Source: a virus. From it: DNA of 20,103 nt. Positions 13,886-20,103 of this stretch are shown in pieces. The notes under the pieces are model-generated. The model worked only from the letters and a program-made list of their open reading frames with translations, had not been told where the DNA came from and searched no databases. Every line of letters starts with the position of its first letter. Position 1 is the stretch's first letter. The translations under genes and the position numbers were made by a program. The stretch is from positions 1-20,103 of IMG/VR virus record IMGVR_UViG_3300010373_000507. One strand, 5' to 3'.

Positions 13886-14689
13886 ATGAGCGAAACGGAA
13901 AGCGTCGCCGGCCCGCAGGAAGGCGCTGAACAGCCAAATCCGACGCCAGCGGAGGGCGCTCAGCCGGCAGAGGCGCAGCCGGCACCGGCAGCCGCGGAAC
14001 CCGCTGAAACGGCGTCAGAGCCTGCGCCAGAGGAAGCCAAAGAGGAACAACAGCCGCCGCGGCAGGCGTGGTGGCAGAAGCGAATCGATGAGATCACGCG
14101 CGCGCGGCAGGATGCGGAGCGTGAGGCGCAAAGGCTAAGACAGGAGATCGAGCAATATCGCCGGCCAGCTGATCCGAATGCGCCGCCAGGCCAGCAATCG
14201 CCCGCTCCTGCCAATCTGACGGATGCGCAGATCGAGGAACGCGCCAACTTTATCGCTACGCAGCGCGAGTATCAGAAGTCGATTGCGCGCACGATCGATG
14301 CTGGCAATGTCAAATACGGTGAGCCTGCCTTTAATGCAGCTTGCAACACGCTGGCGAGCCTTGGCGCAAATGAGCGCCCCGAGTTCATGCAGGCTGTTAC
14401 AGAGCTATCCAACGGCGCGGACGTGTTGCAACACCTTGGCGCGCATCCCGAGATTGCCGCGCCGCTGATGCATCTGCCGCCGCTGCGTATGGCAATGGAA
14501 CTGGCGCGGTTGGAGCGCCAGGTGACGGCGCCGCCTGCGCCCAAGCCGCTGTCTCGCGCGCCAGCGCCGATTGCGCCGATTGAGGGTGGCGTAAGTCAAG
14601 CGGAACCTGATATATATGATCCGAATATTTCGACTGAGCGCTTCATTGCGCTCAGAAACAAGCAAGAGGCCGCGCGTCGCGGTCGATAA
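13886..14689 (+). CDS. Phage scaffolding protein
   Basis: Scaffolding proteins guide coat assembly and leave the head before DNA is packed. The assignment rests on position (between portal and coat), acidic composition and helical layout. Residues 1-60 are Ala/Pro/Glu-rich and disordered, 62-100 form a charged coiled coil (WWQKRIDEITRARQDAEREAQ), then comes a helical middle with NLTDAQIEERANF (112-124), and the end is basic (FIALRNKQEAARRGR), as expected for the coat-binding helix-turn-helix tail of P22-like scaffolds. The length of 267 aa is close to P22 gp8 (303 aa). ATG 13886 with GGGAG upstream is preferred over the longer frame starting at 13829. Confidence 0.78.
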   Translation: MSETESVAGPQEGAEQPNPTPAEGAQPAEAQPAPAAAEPAETASEPAPEEAKEEQQPPRQAWWQKRIDEITRARQDAEREAQRLRQEIEQYRRPADPNAPPGQQSPAPANLTDAQIEERANFIATQREYQKSIARTIDAGNVKYGEPAFNAACNTLASLGANERPEFMQAVTELSNGADVLQHLGAHPEIAAPLMHLPPLRMAMELARLERQVTAPPAPKPLSRAPAPIAPIEGGVSQAEPDIYDPNISTERFIALRNKQEAARRGR

Positions 14690-14716
14690 GGCGCCTTCGC
14701 ACGCCACCTGAATGCG

Positions 14717-14788
14717 ATGCGACTAGCATCCCCCCGTCTTTGGCCGGGCAAAGCCAATGCGACTAAGCCGACCGGAATGGATGCGACT
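14717..14788 (+). repeat. Three copies of ATGCGACT ahead of the coat gene
   Basis: ATGCGACT occurs at 14717-14724, 14757-14764 and 14781-14788 in the non-coding gap before the coat gene. The first copy lies in a small hairpin (GATGC at 14716-14720, GCATC at 14726-14730). Spacing is irregular (40 and 24 bases). This may be a protein-binding site or simply low-complexity sequence in a regulatory leader. No convincing gene is seen in 14690-14893. Confidence 0.45.
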
Positions 14789-14816
14789 TCCTACCCTTTT
14801 CTTCCACTCCTGAAAT

Positions 14817-14846
14817 AACCCCAAGAGCTTTCGAGTGAGGGGTTTT
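14817..14846 (+). terminator. Probable intrinsic terminator or attenuator before the coat gene
   Basis: AACCCC (14817-14822) pairs with GGGGTT (14839-14844) and is followed by a T-run (14843-14846), with a partly paired interior that includes CT-TTCG-AG. It lies between the scaffold and coat genes, where many phages raise coat expression with separate RNA ends. The run of four T is short, so the effect may be partial. Confidence 0.5.
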
Positions 14847-14855
14847 GTCTGTAGC

Positions 14856-14876
14856 GCCGCGCGTGGAATGCGCGGC
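14856..14876 (+). other. GC-rich hairpin just upstream of the coat ribosome-binding site
   Basis: GCCGCGC (14856-14862) pairs perfectly with GCGCGGC (14870-14876) around a 7-base loop (GTGGAAT). It is followed by TTTC and then AGGAG (14881-14885), the ribosome-binding site of the coat gene. Such a stem at the 5' side of a strongly translated gene can protect the message or leave the ribosome site open. Confidence 0.5.
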
Positions 14877-14893
14877 TTTCAGGAGTGCGTCCT

Positions 14894-16162
14894 GTGGCTA
14901 ATGCGCTTATCACCAACCAAATGATTGCCGTGGAGTCTATCCGACTCTGGCACAACGAAAATGCCTTTCTGAACAACGTCAACGGTCAGTACAACGACGA
15001 ATTTGCCAAGGCCGGCGCGAAAGCCGGCCAGAGCATCCGCATTCGCGCGCCGGTCGATTACATCATCCGCACCGGCCCGACTGCCGTTGTGCAAGACACC
15101 ATCGAGCCCATCGTCAACCTGACGGTGGCAAGTCAGGCCGGCGTTGACATGAGCTTTAGCTCTGTCGATCGCACTATGACAATCGACAAGTTCAGCGAAC
15201 GCTACATTCGCCCGGCCATCAACGTGACGGCGGGCTATGTTGCGGTGACGCTCATGGCCGCGTCCGAAGGTGGTGCGTCCGGCTGGTCGGCTAACGTTAA
15301 CGACACGACCGGCGCGCTGTCCTCGCCTGTCGCGGCAACGTGGCTGAATGCCAAGGCCAATCTGACCAAGGCATCCCCGCCAACGTCAGACAAGCGAATC
15401 GTGATGGACCCCGTGACGGAAGCCAACACGGTTTCGACCCTCTCCGGTCTGTTCAATTCCCAGCCCCTCATTGCCAAGCAGTACGAGTCCGGCTCGATGA
15501 TGCGGGCGTTGGGCTTCGATTGGATGAGCGATGTTACTGCGATCATCCATACCACCGGCACGCTCGCGACTTCACCAACCTGGGTTCCGTCGCCGGTTTC
15601 CGGTTGGAGCTTCGGTACGTTGAACGCCGCGAATCAGGGCCTGACTGCGACAAGCTCTCTGACGGTCACGGCGCTGACTGGCACGCTGAAGATGGGCGAC
15701 ATTATCTGCATCGCTGGCGTTCAGGGTGTGAATCGCATTACGAAGCAGGCCACGGGGCGTTTGCGCAACTTCACCGTGACGGCGGATGTGGCGTCTGGCG
15801 CGACTGCCATTCCCATCGCACCGCCGCTGCTCGGTCCCGCCGCCGGTCCCGTGCTTCAGCCGCAGCAGACGGTCAATGCTGTTCCGGCGACGAATGCGGT
15901 CATCTATAGCCGCGCGCCGGCCAGCTCGATCTATCGCAAGAACCTCGCATATCACCCGGACGCTATTACGCTCGCTATGGTGGACCTGATCGAGCCGCCG
16001 AACGTCGAGGTTTCGCGCAAGAGCCAAGATACCGTCAGCGTGCGTGTGCTGACACAGTATCAGGGCACCAGCGATCAGCTTCTGACACGTCTCGATATCC
16101 TGTTCGGGCAAGCATACCTGCGGCCCGAGTGGATCGAGATTGTCCCTGATCCCGTCGTATAG
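14894..16162 (+). CDS. P22-like major coat protein
   Basis: This builds the capsid shell in the HK97 fold. The 422-aa length is close to P22 gp5 (430 aa). The start is GTG 14894, with AGGAG 8 bases upstream; GTG 14885 overlaps that site and is rejected. Family features are the N-terminal helix with TNQMIAVESIRLWHN, the segment GQSIRIRAPVDYI (residues 46-58), the DMSFSSVDRTMTIDKFSERYIRPAI region near 90-114, and the beta-rich insertion SLTVTALTGTLKMGDIICIAGV near 252-273, which matches the P22 coat I-domain in position and style. The end, around EWIEIVPDPVV, is also typical. It follows the scaffold gene and precedes the tail genes. Confidence 0.92.
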   Translation: MANALITNQMIAVESIRLWHNENAFLNNVNGQYNDEFAKAGAKAGQSIRIRAPVDYIIRTGPTAVVQDTIEPIVNLTVASQAGVDMSFSSVDRTMTIDKFSERYIRPAINVTAGYVAVTLMAASEGGASGWSANVNDTTGALSSPVAATWLNAKANLTKASPPTSDKRIVMDPVTEANTVSTLSGLFNSQPLIAKQYESGSMMRALGFDWMSDVTAIIHTTGTLATSPTWVPSPVSGWSFGTLNAANQGLTATSSLTVTALTGTLKMGDIICIAGVQGVNRITKQATGRLRNFTVTADVASGATAIPIAPPLLGPAAGPVLQPQQTVNAVPATNAVIYSRAPASSIYRKNLAYHPDAITLAMVDLIEPPNVEVSRKSQDTVSVRVLTQYQGTSDQLLTRLDILFGQAYLRPEWIEIVPDPVV

Positions 16163-16188
16163 CGCAACGATAGATAGGAGATACTGAC

Positions 16189-16689
16189 GTGTCCGACCAC
16201 CCCGCAGTGCGCTACACGCTCTATCCGCTTACGCTTTATCACCCGGTTCTCGGCGCCGTTACTGTTGAGAATCAGGAAGATGCGCTGAAAACTTTTGTGC
16301 CGCCCCATGACTGGTTTCACACTGCCGCCGAGGCCGACGCGCACCGGACGGATCGTGAGGCCATGATGGTTATTCACAATACGCGTCGGATGCAGGTTGA
16401 TGATATGGCCGCGCATTACGATGCGGTTGCCAGCGGCGATCCTGATGCGCTTGCCAAGGCGGCAGCGGAGCGCGATCTGAACCGCGACGACAAGAGCCCG
16501 GTTCCGCCTCGCGGCACTGTCACTCACTCGGTTTCGCACACTGAGGATTGGGTGAAGCCGCAGGCTGAGGAATTGCAGAAAACCGACGAGGACAAGCAGG
16601 CGGAAAACGAAGCGATCGAGAAGGCCGCGCAGGATCGGCGCGCGGCAACTGCTGATCTTGAGCACGTTGTTGTGGTGCCTGAAGGCTAG
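16189..16689 (+). CDS. Hypothetical virion-module protein (166 aa)
   Basis: GTG 16189 follows TAGGAG at a normal distance. The protein opens with a beta-rich domain of about 60 residues (YPLTLYHPVLGAVTVENQED, then WFHTAAEADAHRTD), followed by an acidic helical tail rich in Glu, Lys, Ala and Asp (residues 120-160) that may be a coiled coil. The family is not recognised. It lies between the coat and gp4-like genes, where some phages keep head decoration or head-completion proteins. The stop overlaps the next GTG by one base. Confidence 0.65.
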   Translation: MSDHPAVRYTLYPLTLYHPVLGAVTVENQEDALKTFVPPHDWFHTAAEADAHRTDREAMMVIHNTRRMQVDDMAAHYDAVASGDPDALAKAAAERDLNRDDKSPVPPRGTVTHSVSHTEDWVKPQAEELQKTDEDKQAENEAIEKAAQDRRAATADLEHVVVVPEG

Positions 16690-17600
16690 TGACCACAGCG
16701 CGGACTCTTATCAGTCGGGCGTTACGAACCGCTGGTGTCCTCGGTGTCGGGCAGAATGCCGCGGCCGAGGACATTGGCGAAGGCTTTGCGCTGGTCAACG
16801 ACATGATCGCGCAGTGGCAGGCGCGGCGATGGCTGGTTTTCCACTTGGTTGACGTGTGGTGCCAATCCACCGGCAGCCAAGCCTACACGGTCGGGCCTGG
16901 TGGCGATCTCGATATGCCACTCAGGCCCAACCGCATTGAAGGTGCGTTCTTTCGCCAGGGCGGCAGCCCTACGCCGCACGAATTCAGCCTCGATGGTAGC
17001 GAGACTGGAACCGACATTGCGGACGGCTCGAATGTGCTGGCGGTGGTTGGCGGCAGCGCCAACGCAATCGACTGGCCGTTGACGCTTCTGGAAAGTCGCG
17101 AGGACTACAACGCCATCACCATGAAGGGTTTGCCGAGCTTTCCTTCGCAGGCTTGGTACGATCCGGCGATGCCATTTGGACGTTTCTATGTCTGGGCATT
17201 GCCGGCGAACATTTACGAGTTGCACATTTCGGTTCGTGCTCCGCTACAAAGTTTCGCCAATCTGAGCGACAACATATTGCTGCCTCCTGAGTATATGGAG
17301 GCGTTGCATTACAATCTCGCTGGCCGAGTGCAGATTGCATATGGGATGGAAGTCAATCCTGGTATTGTCGGGATTGCATCGGCGGCGCTGGCGACGATAC
17401 GCGCTGCGAATTCGCAGATTCCGCTTATGAAAATGCCGAGTGCTGTCATGGGCCGTTGGCCGCGTGGCGTTGGCATTGGCTGGGCTGGTGCGGGTGGTTC
17501 ACTGCCGGGTTCTGGCACGGGCACTGCGCCGACAGATACCAGCGGGTTCTTTATTATTGGCGTTTCTGCACTGGATAGTGGTGGGATTTTGGGTCCATGA
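16689..17600 (+). CDS. P22 gp4-like tail accessory / DNA-stabilisation protein
   Basis: Gp4 binds under the portal and closes the head after packaging. The N-terminal helix pair TARTLISRALRTAGVLGVG then AAEDIGEGFALVNDMIAQWQARRW (residues 3-47) is the family signature, and LPPEYMEALHYNLAGRVQIAYGMEV (residues about 197-222) matches its second helical part. At 303 aa it is clearly longer than P22 gp4 (166 aa): a beta-rich middle (about 50-190) and a Gly/Ser/Thr-rich tail are added. The GTG start overlaps the previous gene's last base, and its stop overlaps the next ATG (ATGA). Confidence 0.82.
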   Translation: MTTARTLISRALRTAGVLGVGQNAAAEDIGEGFALVNDMIAQWQARRWLVFHLVDVWCQSTGSQAYTVGPGGDLDMPLRPNRIEGAFFRQGGSPTPHEFSLDGSETGTDIADGSNVLAVVGGSANAIDWPLTLLESREDYNAITMKGLPSFPSQAWYDPAMPFGRFYVWALPANIYELHISVRAPLQSFANLSDNILLPPEYMEALHYNLAGRVQIAYGMEVNPGIVGIASAALATIRAANSQIPLMKMPSAVMGRWPRGVGIGWAGAGGSLPGSGTGTAPTDTSGFFIIGVSALDSGGILGP

Positions 17601-18796
17601 CGGCTGTTGTCTTTACCACTGGAGAGACCGCATCTGCTGCGAAGTTCAATCAGCTTGCGGATGCGGCTGATGCAGCTCAGACGGCGGCGGCGGGAATGCA
17701 AGCGAGTGCTGATGCAGCGGCATTGAGTGCGCAACACGCTTCTGATCAGGCGGTTGTTGCGACAAACGCCGCTACGAACACCACTTCGTTTGCGACTGCG
17801 GCGGCGAGTAACGCGGCTGCTGCTGCGGCAAGTGCGACGGCGGCTGGTGTTTCGGCTGTTGGCGCGACTGGCGCGTTTAATGTCGGGCGAAACAAGATAC
17901 ACAACGCGATGTTTAATGTTCAGCAGCGCGGACAGGGGCCGTGGACGGTAGCTGGATATACAGCTGATCGTTGGAGAGCGTTTGGGATTCATTCAAACGG
18001 CTCAATGAGTGTTACGCTAGGAGTTTTGCAGGACTCGCAACGCGCCGTTATAGGAGACGAGGAAGCGCAGTCATCTCTTGTTTATGTCTTTACCGGAGGG
18101 ACTGGTGTTGGCGACATTGACGGTGTTAATCAATTTATCGAAGATGTGCGCCGCCTAGCCGGGAAGGCAGTTGTCATATCTTTTTGGGCCGTAGCGTCTT
18201 CTAATCTTAAGCTGGGCGTCGGAATTTCTCAGAACTTTGGGAATGGAGGCAGTCCATCGGCGTCTGTCAATCCTAACGCAACATCTGTCACCCTTTCGAC
18301 GACATGGACGCGCTACACGGTAACTACGGCATTTCCGTCTATTCAAGGTAAAACGCTTGGAACTAACATGAACAGCAGTTCACAGCTTACTTTTTGGATG
18401 TCGGCTGGGGCTACGTGGAACACGATTGCCGGTTCCATCGGATTCCAGTCAGGCACTATCCAACTTTGGGGTGTGCAACTAGAGGTAGGCTCTGTAGCGA
18501 CGGCGCTGGAAAAGTTGGATTATCAGACAGAACTTGCGCATTGCCAGAGGTTCTATCAGACCGGGCAAATGTTTATTACTGCATATGGAATCGCCGGTGC
18601 AGGATTAGGGGTTTCCGGGAATTACTTTACATCTATGCGTACGATACCTTTCATATCGCTTACAAACAGTTTTAGCTCGAATGTAAGCACTCCGGTGCTC
18701 GCGTCTAATATAGTAGTTCCGTCGGTTACGGTTACAATATTAACAACCGGAACAGCCGTTCTTAATGTGGGTTATACAGCATCGGCGGATCTGTAA
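17597..18796 (+). CDS. Tail fibre/receptor-binding-type protein
   Basis: This likely contacts the host surface. Residues 1-85 are Ala-rich and coiled-coil-like (AADAAQTAAAGMQASADAAA), as in many fibre shafts. From residue 100 comes the common phage fibre motif NKIHNAMFNVQQRG then YTADRWRAF, followed by a beta-sandwich (about 100-310) ending at QLWGVQLEVGSVATALEKLDY and ELAHCQRFYQTGQ, the usual marker of such carbohydrate-binding tail domains. The last 70 residues are Thr/Val/Ser-rich. The ATGA overlap fixes the start. The 3' half is more AT-rich than its neighbours, which suggests exchange of the receptor-binding end. Confidence 0.83.
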   Translation: MTAVVFTTGETASAAKFNQLADAADAAQTAAAGMQASADAAALSAQHASDQAVVATNAATNTTSFATAAASNAAAAAASATAAGVSAVGATGAFNVGRNKIHNAMFNVQQRGQGPWTVAGYTADRWRAFGIHSNGSMSVTLGVLQDSQRAVIGDEEAQSSLVYVFTGGTGVGDIDGVNQFIEDVRRLAGKAVVISFWAVASSNLKLGVGISQNFGNGGSPSASVNPNATSVTLSTTWTRYTVTTAFPSIQGKTLGTNMNSSSQLTFWMSAGATWNTIAGSIGFQSGTIQLWGVQLEVGSVATALEKLDYQTELAHCQRFYQTGQMFITAYGIAGAGLGVSGNYFTSMRTIPFISLTNSFSSNVSTPVLASNIVVPSVTVTILTTGTAVLNVGYTASADL

Positions 18797-18798
18797 AC

Positions 18799-20103
18799 AT
18801 GAAATTCCTATCTGCCATTGCTGCTCTGTGCCTCTTGCCTGTGCTCGCTATTGCGCAGTCCGCAGGACCGCCGACATTCCAGCAAGGGCAGCCACTCTCA
18901 TCCTCTATGCTCAACAACGCCTTCAAGAGCGTTGTTCGGCTTAATGGTTTGACAATGGTTGGCGCGTGTCAGGGGAATAGCTCGCCCAACGGCAATGGCG
19001 CAGCAACAATTACCGTCACATGTCCTGGCGCTGGTGTGCCAAACGGGGCCAACGGCTCCATTCAGCTAAACAACGGTGGATTGTTCCAAGGCGTCACGCT
19101 CAATGGCGATGCCTCGATGGATGCCACCGGCAAGCTCACCCTTAACACGGTGCCGCTGACCGAAGGTGGCACGGGTGCCACCACGCCAGCCGGCGCGCGC
19201 GTCAATCTCGGCATCTCGACGGTTGGCGGGACTGGCGCCTATGCCGATCTGACCGGTCTGCCGACGCTGGGCACGATTGCGGCCACGGCACTGCCTGCGG
19301 GGCCGCTGGTGGGCAGCAATGGCGCGGCGCTGACTTCGATACCGGCCATCTCTGGCGACGCCACCCTGAACGTCGCCACGGGTGTTCTGACCCTTTCCGC
19401 TGTGACGGTGCCCAAGGGCGGCACAGGAGCGGCGATCTTCGGCGCGCATCAGGTGCTGCTCGGGCAGGGAACCGCGTCCCTGACCACGACGACGGGTGGC
19501 ACGGCTACCCAGGTGCTGACTAGCAACGGGCCGAACGCCGATCCGAGCTGGCAGGCGGCGGCGGCTGGCGGCACGGGGCTTTCGCCCATCGCCAACGCCA
19601 CCTTGCTTGCGAATACGTCCGGCTTTTCAGCCAACCCGGTTTCGACTGCCTTGACGACGATGCTGGACACGCTCGGCACCACGCAAGGATCGGTCCTCGA
19701 ACGCGGCGCGTCGGGTTGGCAGCCGATTATTCCTGGCACGCCGGGCAATTGCTGGACCTCGAATGGGCCGAATGCCGATCCGACGTGGCAATCCTGCGCG
19801 GGCGGCACGGCGTTTGGCGGAACTGGCGGCGTGGTCGGTGTAGACGCCAGCGGCCAGCCTTTCGTGTTCTCGCTCAACAACCTGACCGTCTCGACCGGCT
19901 CAGGTTCCGGCATTCTGTCGGCAGGCACGGGCGGCGGTGGAACGGGCGGCGGCGGTACTGAACTCGTTAATCCGCAGACCGGTACGGCTTATACCGTGGT
20001 GTCAGGCGATGCCACGTCGCTGACCACTCTTAGCAATGCCTCTGCGATTGCGATTACCCTGCCGCAGCCTGGCAGCACGATCCTGACGGGCTGGTGGGCC
20101 GAC
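18799..20103 (+). CDS. Fibre-like protein with signal peptide (3' end beyond window)
   Basis: The frame is open from ATG 18799 to the last base (435 codons, no stop), so it is partial. Residues 2-19 form a typical Sec signal peptide (Lys 2, hydrophobic core, cleavage after AIA), which is odd for a virion fibre. The body is fibre-like: TFQQGQPLSSSMLNNAF (26-42), GGTGATTPAGARVNLG near 123-138, LTSIPAISGDATL, and a Gly/Thr-rich hinge near 385, followed by TELVNPQTGTAYTVVSGDA, common before a C-terminal fibre domain. SNGPNADP(S/T)WQ occurs twice, at residues 242-252 and again 79 residues later. The ribosome site is weak (GGCGGA). It may be a secreted or surface-displayed adhesin rather than a tail part. 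Confidence 0.75.
   Translation, partial: MKFLSAIAALCLLPVLAIAQSAGPPTFQQGQPLSSSMLNNAFKSVVRLNGLTMVGACQGNSSPNGNGAATITVTCPGAGVPNGANGSIQLNNGGLFQGVTLNGDASMDATGKLTLNTVPLTEGGTGATTPAGARVNLGISTVGGTGAYADLTGLPTLGTIAATALPAGPLVGSNGAALTSIPAISGDATLNVATGVLTLSAVTVPKGGTGAAIFGAHQVLLGQGTASLTTTTGGTATQVLTSNGPNADPSWQAAAAGGTGLSPIANATLLANTSGFSANPVSTALTTMLDTLGTTQGSVLERGASGWQPIIPGTPGNCWTSNGPNADPTWQSCAGGTAFGGTGGVVGVDASGQPFVFSLNNLTVSTGSGSGILSAGTGGGGTGGGGTELVNPQTGTAYTVVSGDATSLTTLSNASAIAITLPQPGSTILTGWWAD
19525..19782 (+). repeat. In-frame 21-base direct repeat in the fibre-like gene
   Basis: AACGGGCCGAACGCCGATCCG (21 bases counted at 19525-19545) recurs at 19762-19782 with two C-to-T changes at third codon positions. The copies are 237 bases (79 codons) apart and both encode NGPNADP, followed by (S/T)WQ. 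The second copy is flanked by two Cys codons that the first lacks. This points to internal duplication of a fibre repeat unit. Confidence 0.7.

Noticed and set aside
13603-13929. Open frame of 108 codons covering the gap before the scaffold gene
   Set aside because: It overlaps the preceding small gene and the scaffold start, has low-complexity Arg/Ser/Ala content, no ribosome-binding site and passes through the inverted repeat.
15572-16665. Long minus-strand frames opposite the coat gene and the following gene
   Set aside because: They are Arg/His-rich mirror frames of well-supported + strand genes, with no motifs or ribosome sites.

Overview
The window is a gene-dense stretch in which every supported gene lies on the + strand, many joined by 4-base ATGA-type stop/start overlaps. 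It reads as part of a phage, prophage or phage-plasmid of an alphaproteobacterium. The host call rests mainly on a GcrA-like regulator, a family typical of Alphaproteobacteria, and on VirB-type genes; no host gene, tRNA or integration site is visible to confirm it.

Layout. (1) 31-5063: a regulatory and DNA-metabolism block with a hypothetical protein, a GcrA-like regulator, a small Cys-rich protein, a VirB11-like secretion ATPase, a beta-class DNA methyltransferase, a VRR-NUC nuclease, a hypothetical protein and a RepA-like RecA-fold helicase/ATPase. (2) 4758-5222: thirteen copies of the short word GGAGACA(T), in both orientations, at the end of and just after the RepA-like gene; this is a candidate replication origin or operator cluster. 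(3) 5241-7736: a RanBP2-type zinc-finger miniprotein followed by a type IV secretion (T4SS) cassette: VirB5, an EexN-like entry-exclusion protein, a small membrane protein and VirB6. (4) 7823-8371: a NusG/RfaH-like antitermination paralogue, sitting behind a terminator-like hairpin whose T-tract touches its ATG. (5) 8376-20103: a P22/podovirus-like morphogenesis block with small proteins, a DUF5681-type small terminase candidate, large terminase, portal, scaffold, coat, gp4-like tail accessory factor and two fibre-like proteins. The last has a predicted Sec signal peptide and runs off the end of the window.

How it may work together. The DNA-metabolism block plus the repeat array would supply replication, methylation and gene control. 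The NusG paralogue could keep polymerase reading through the T4SS cassette and/or the long morphogenesis operon. The most unusual feature is the mixing of conjugation-type parts (VirB11, VirB5, EexN-like, VirB6) with a full head-assembly set on one strand. VirB4, VirB7-10, VirD4 and a relaxase are not in the window, so it cannot be decided here whether this is a complete mating or injection machine that continues outside the window, a partial set used for exclusion or interference, or a phage entry aid.

No confident sigma-70 promoter, tRNA, rRNA, CRISPR array, insertion sequence or attachment site was seen. No gene-free stretch exceeds 300 bases; the longest gaps are 13671-13885 and 14690-14893.
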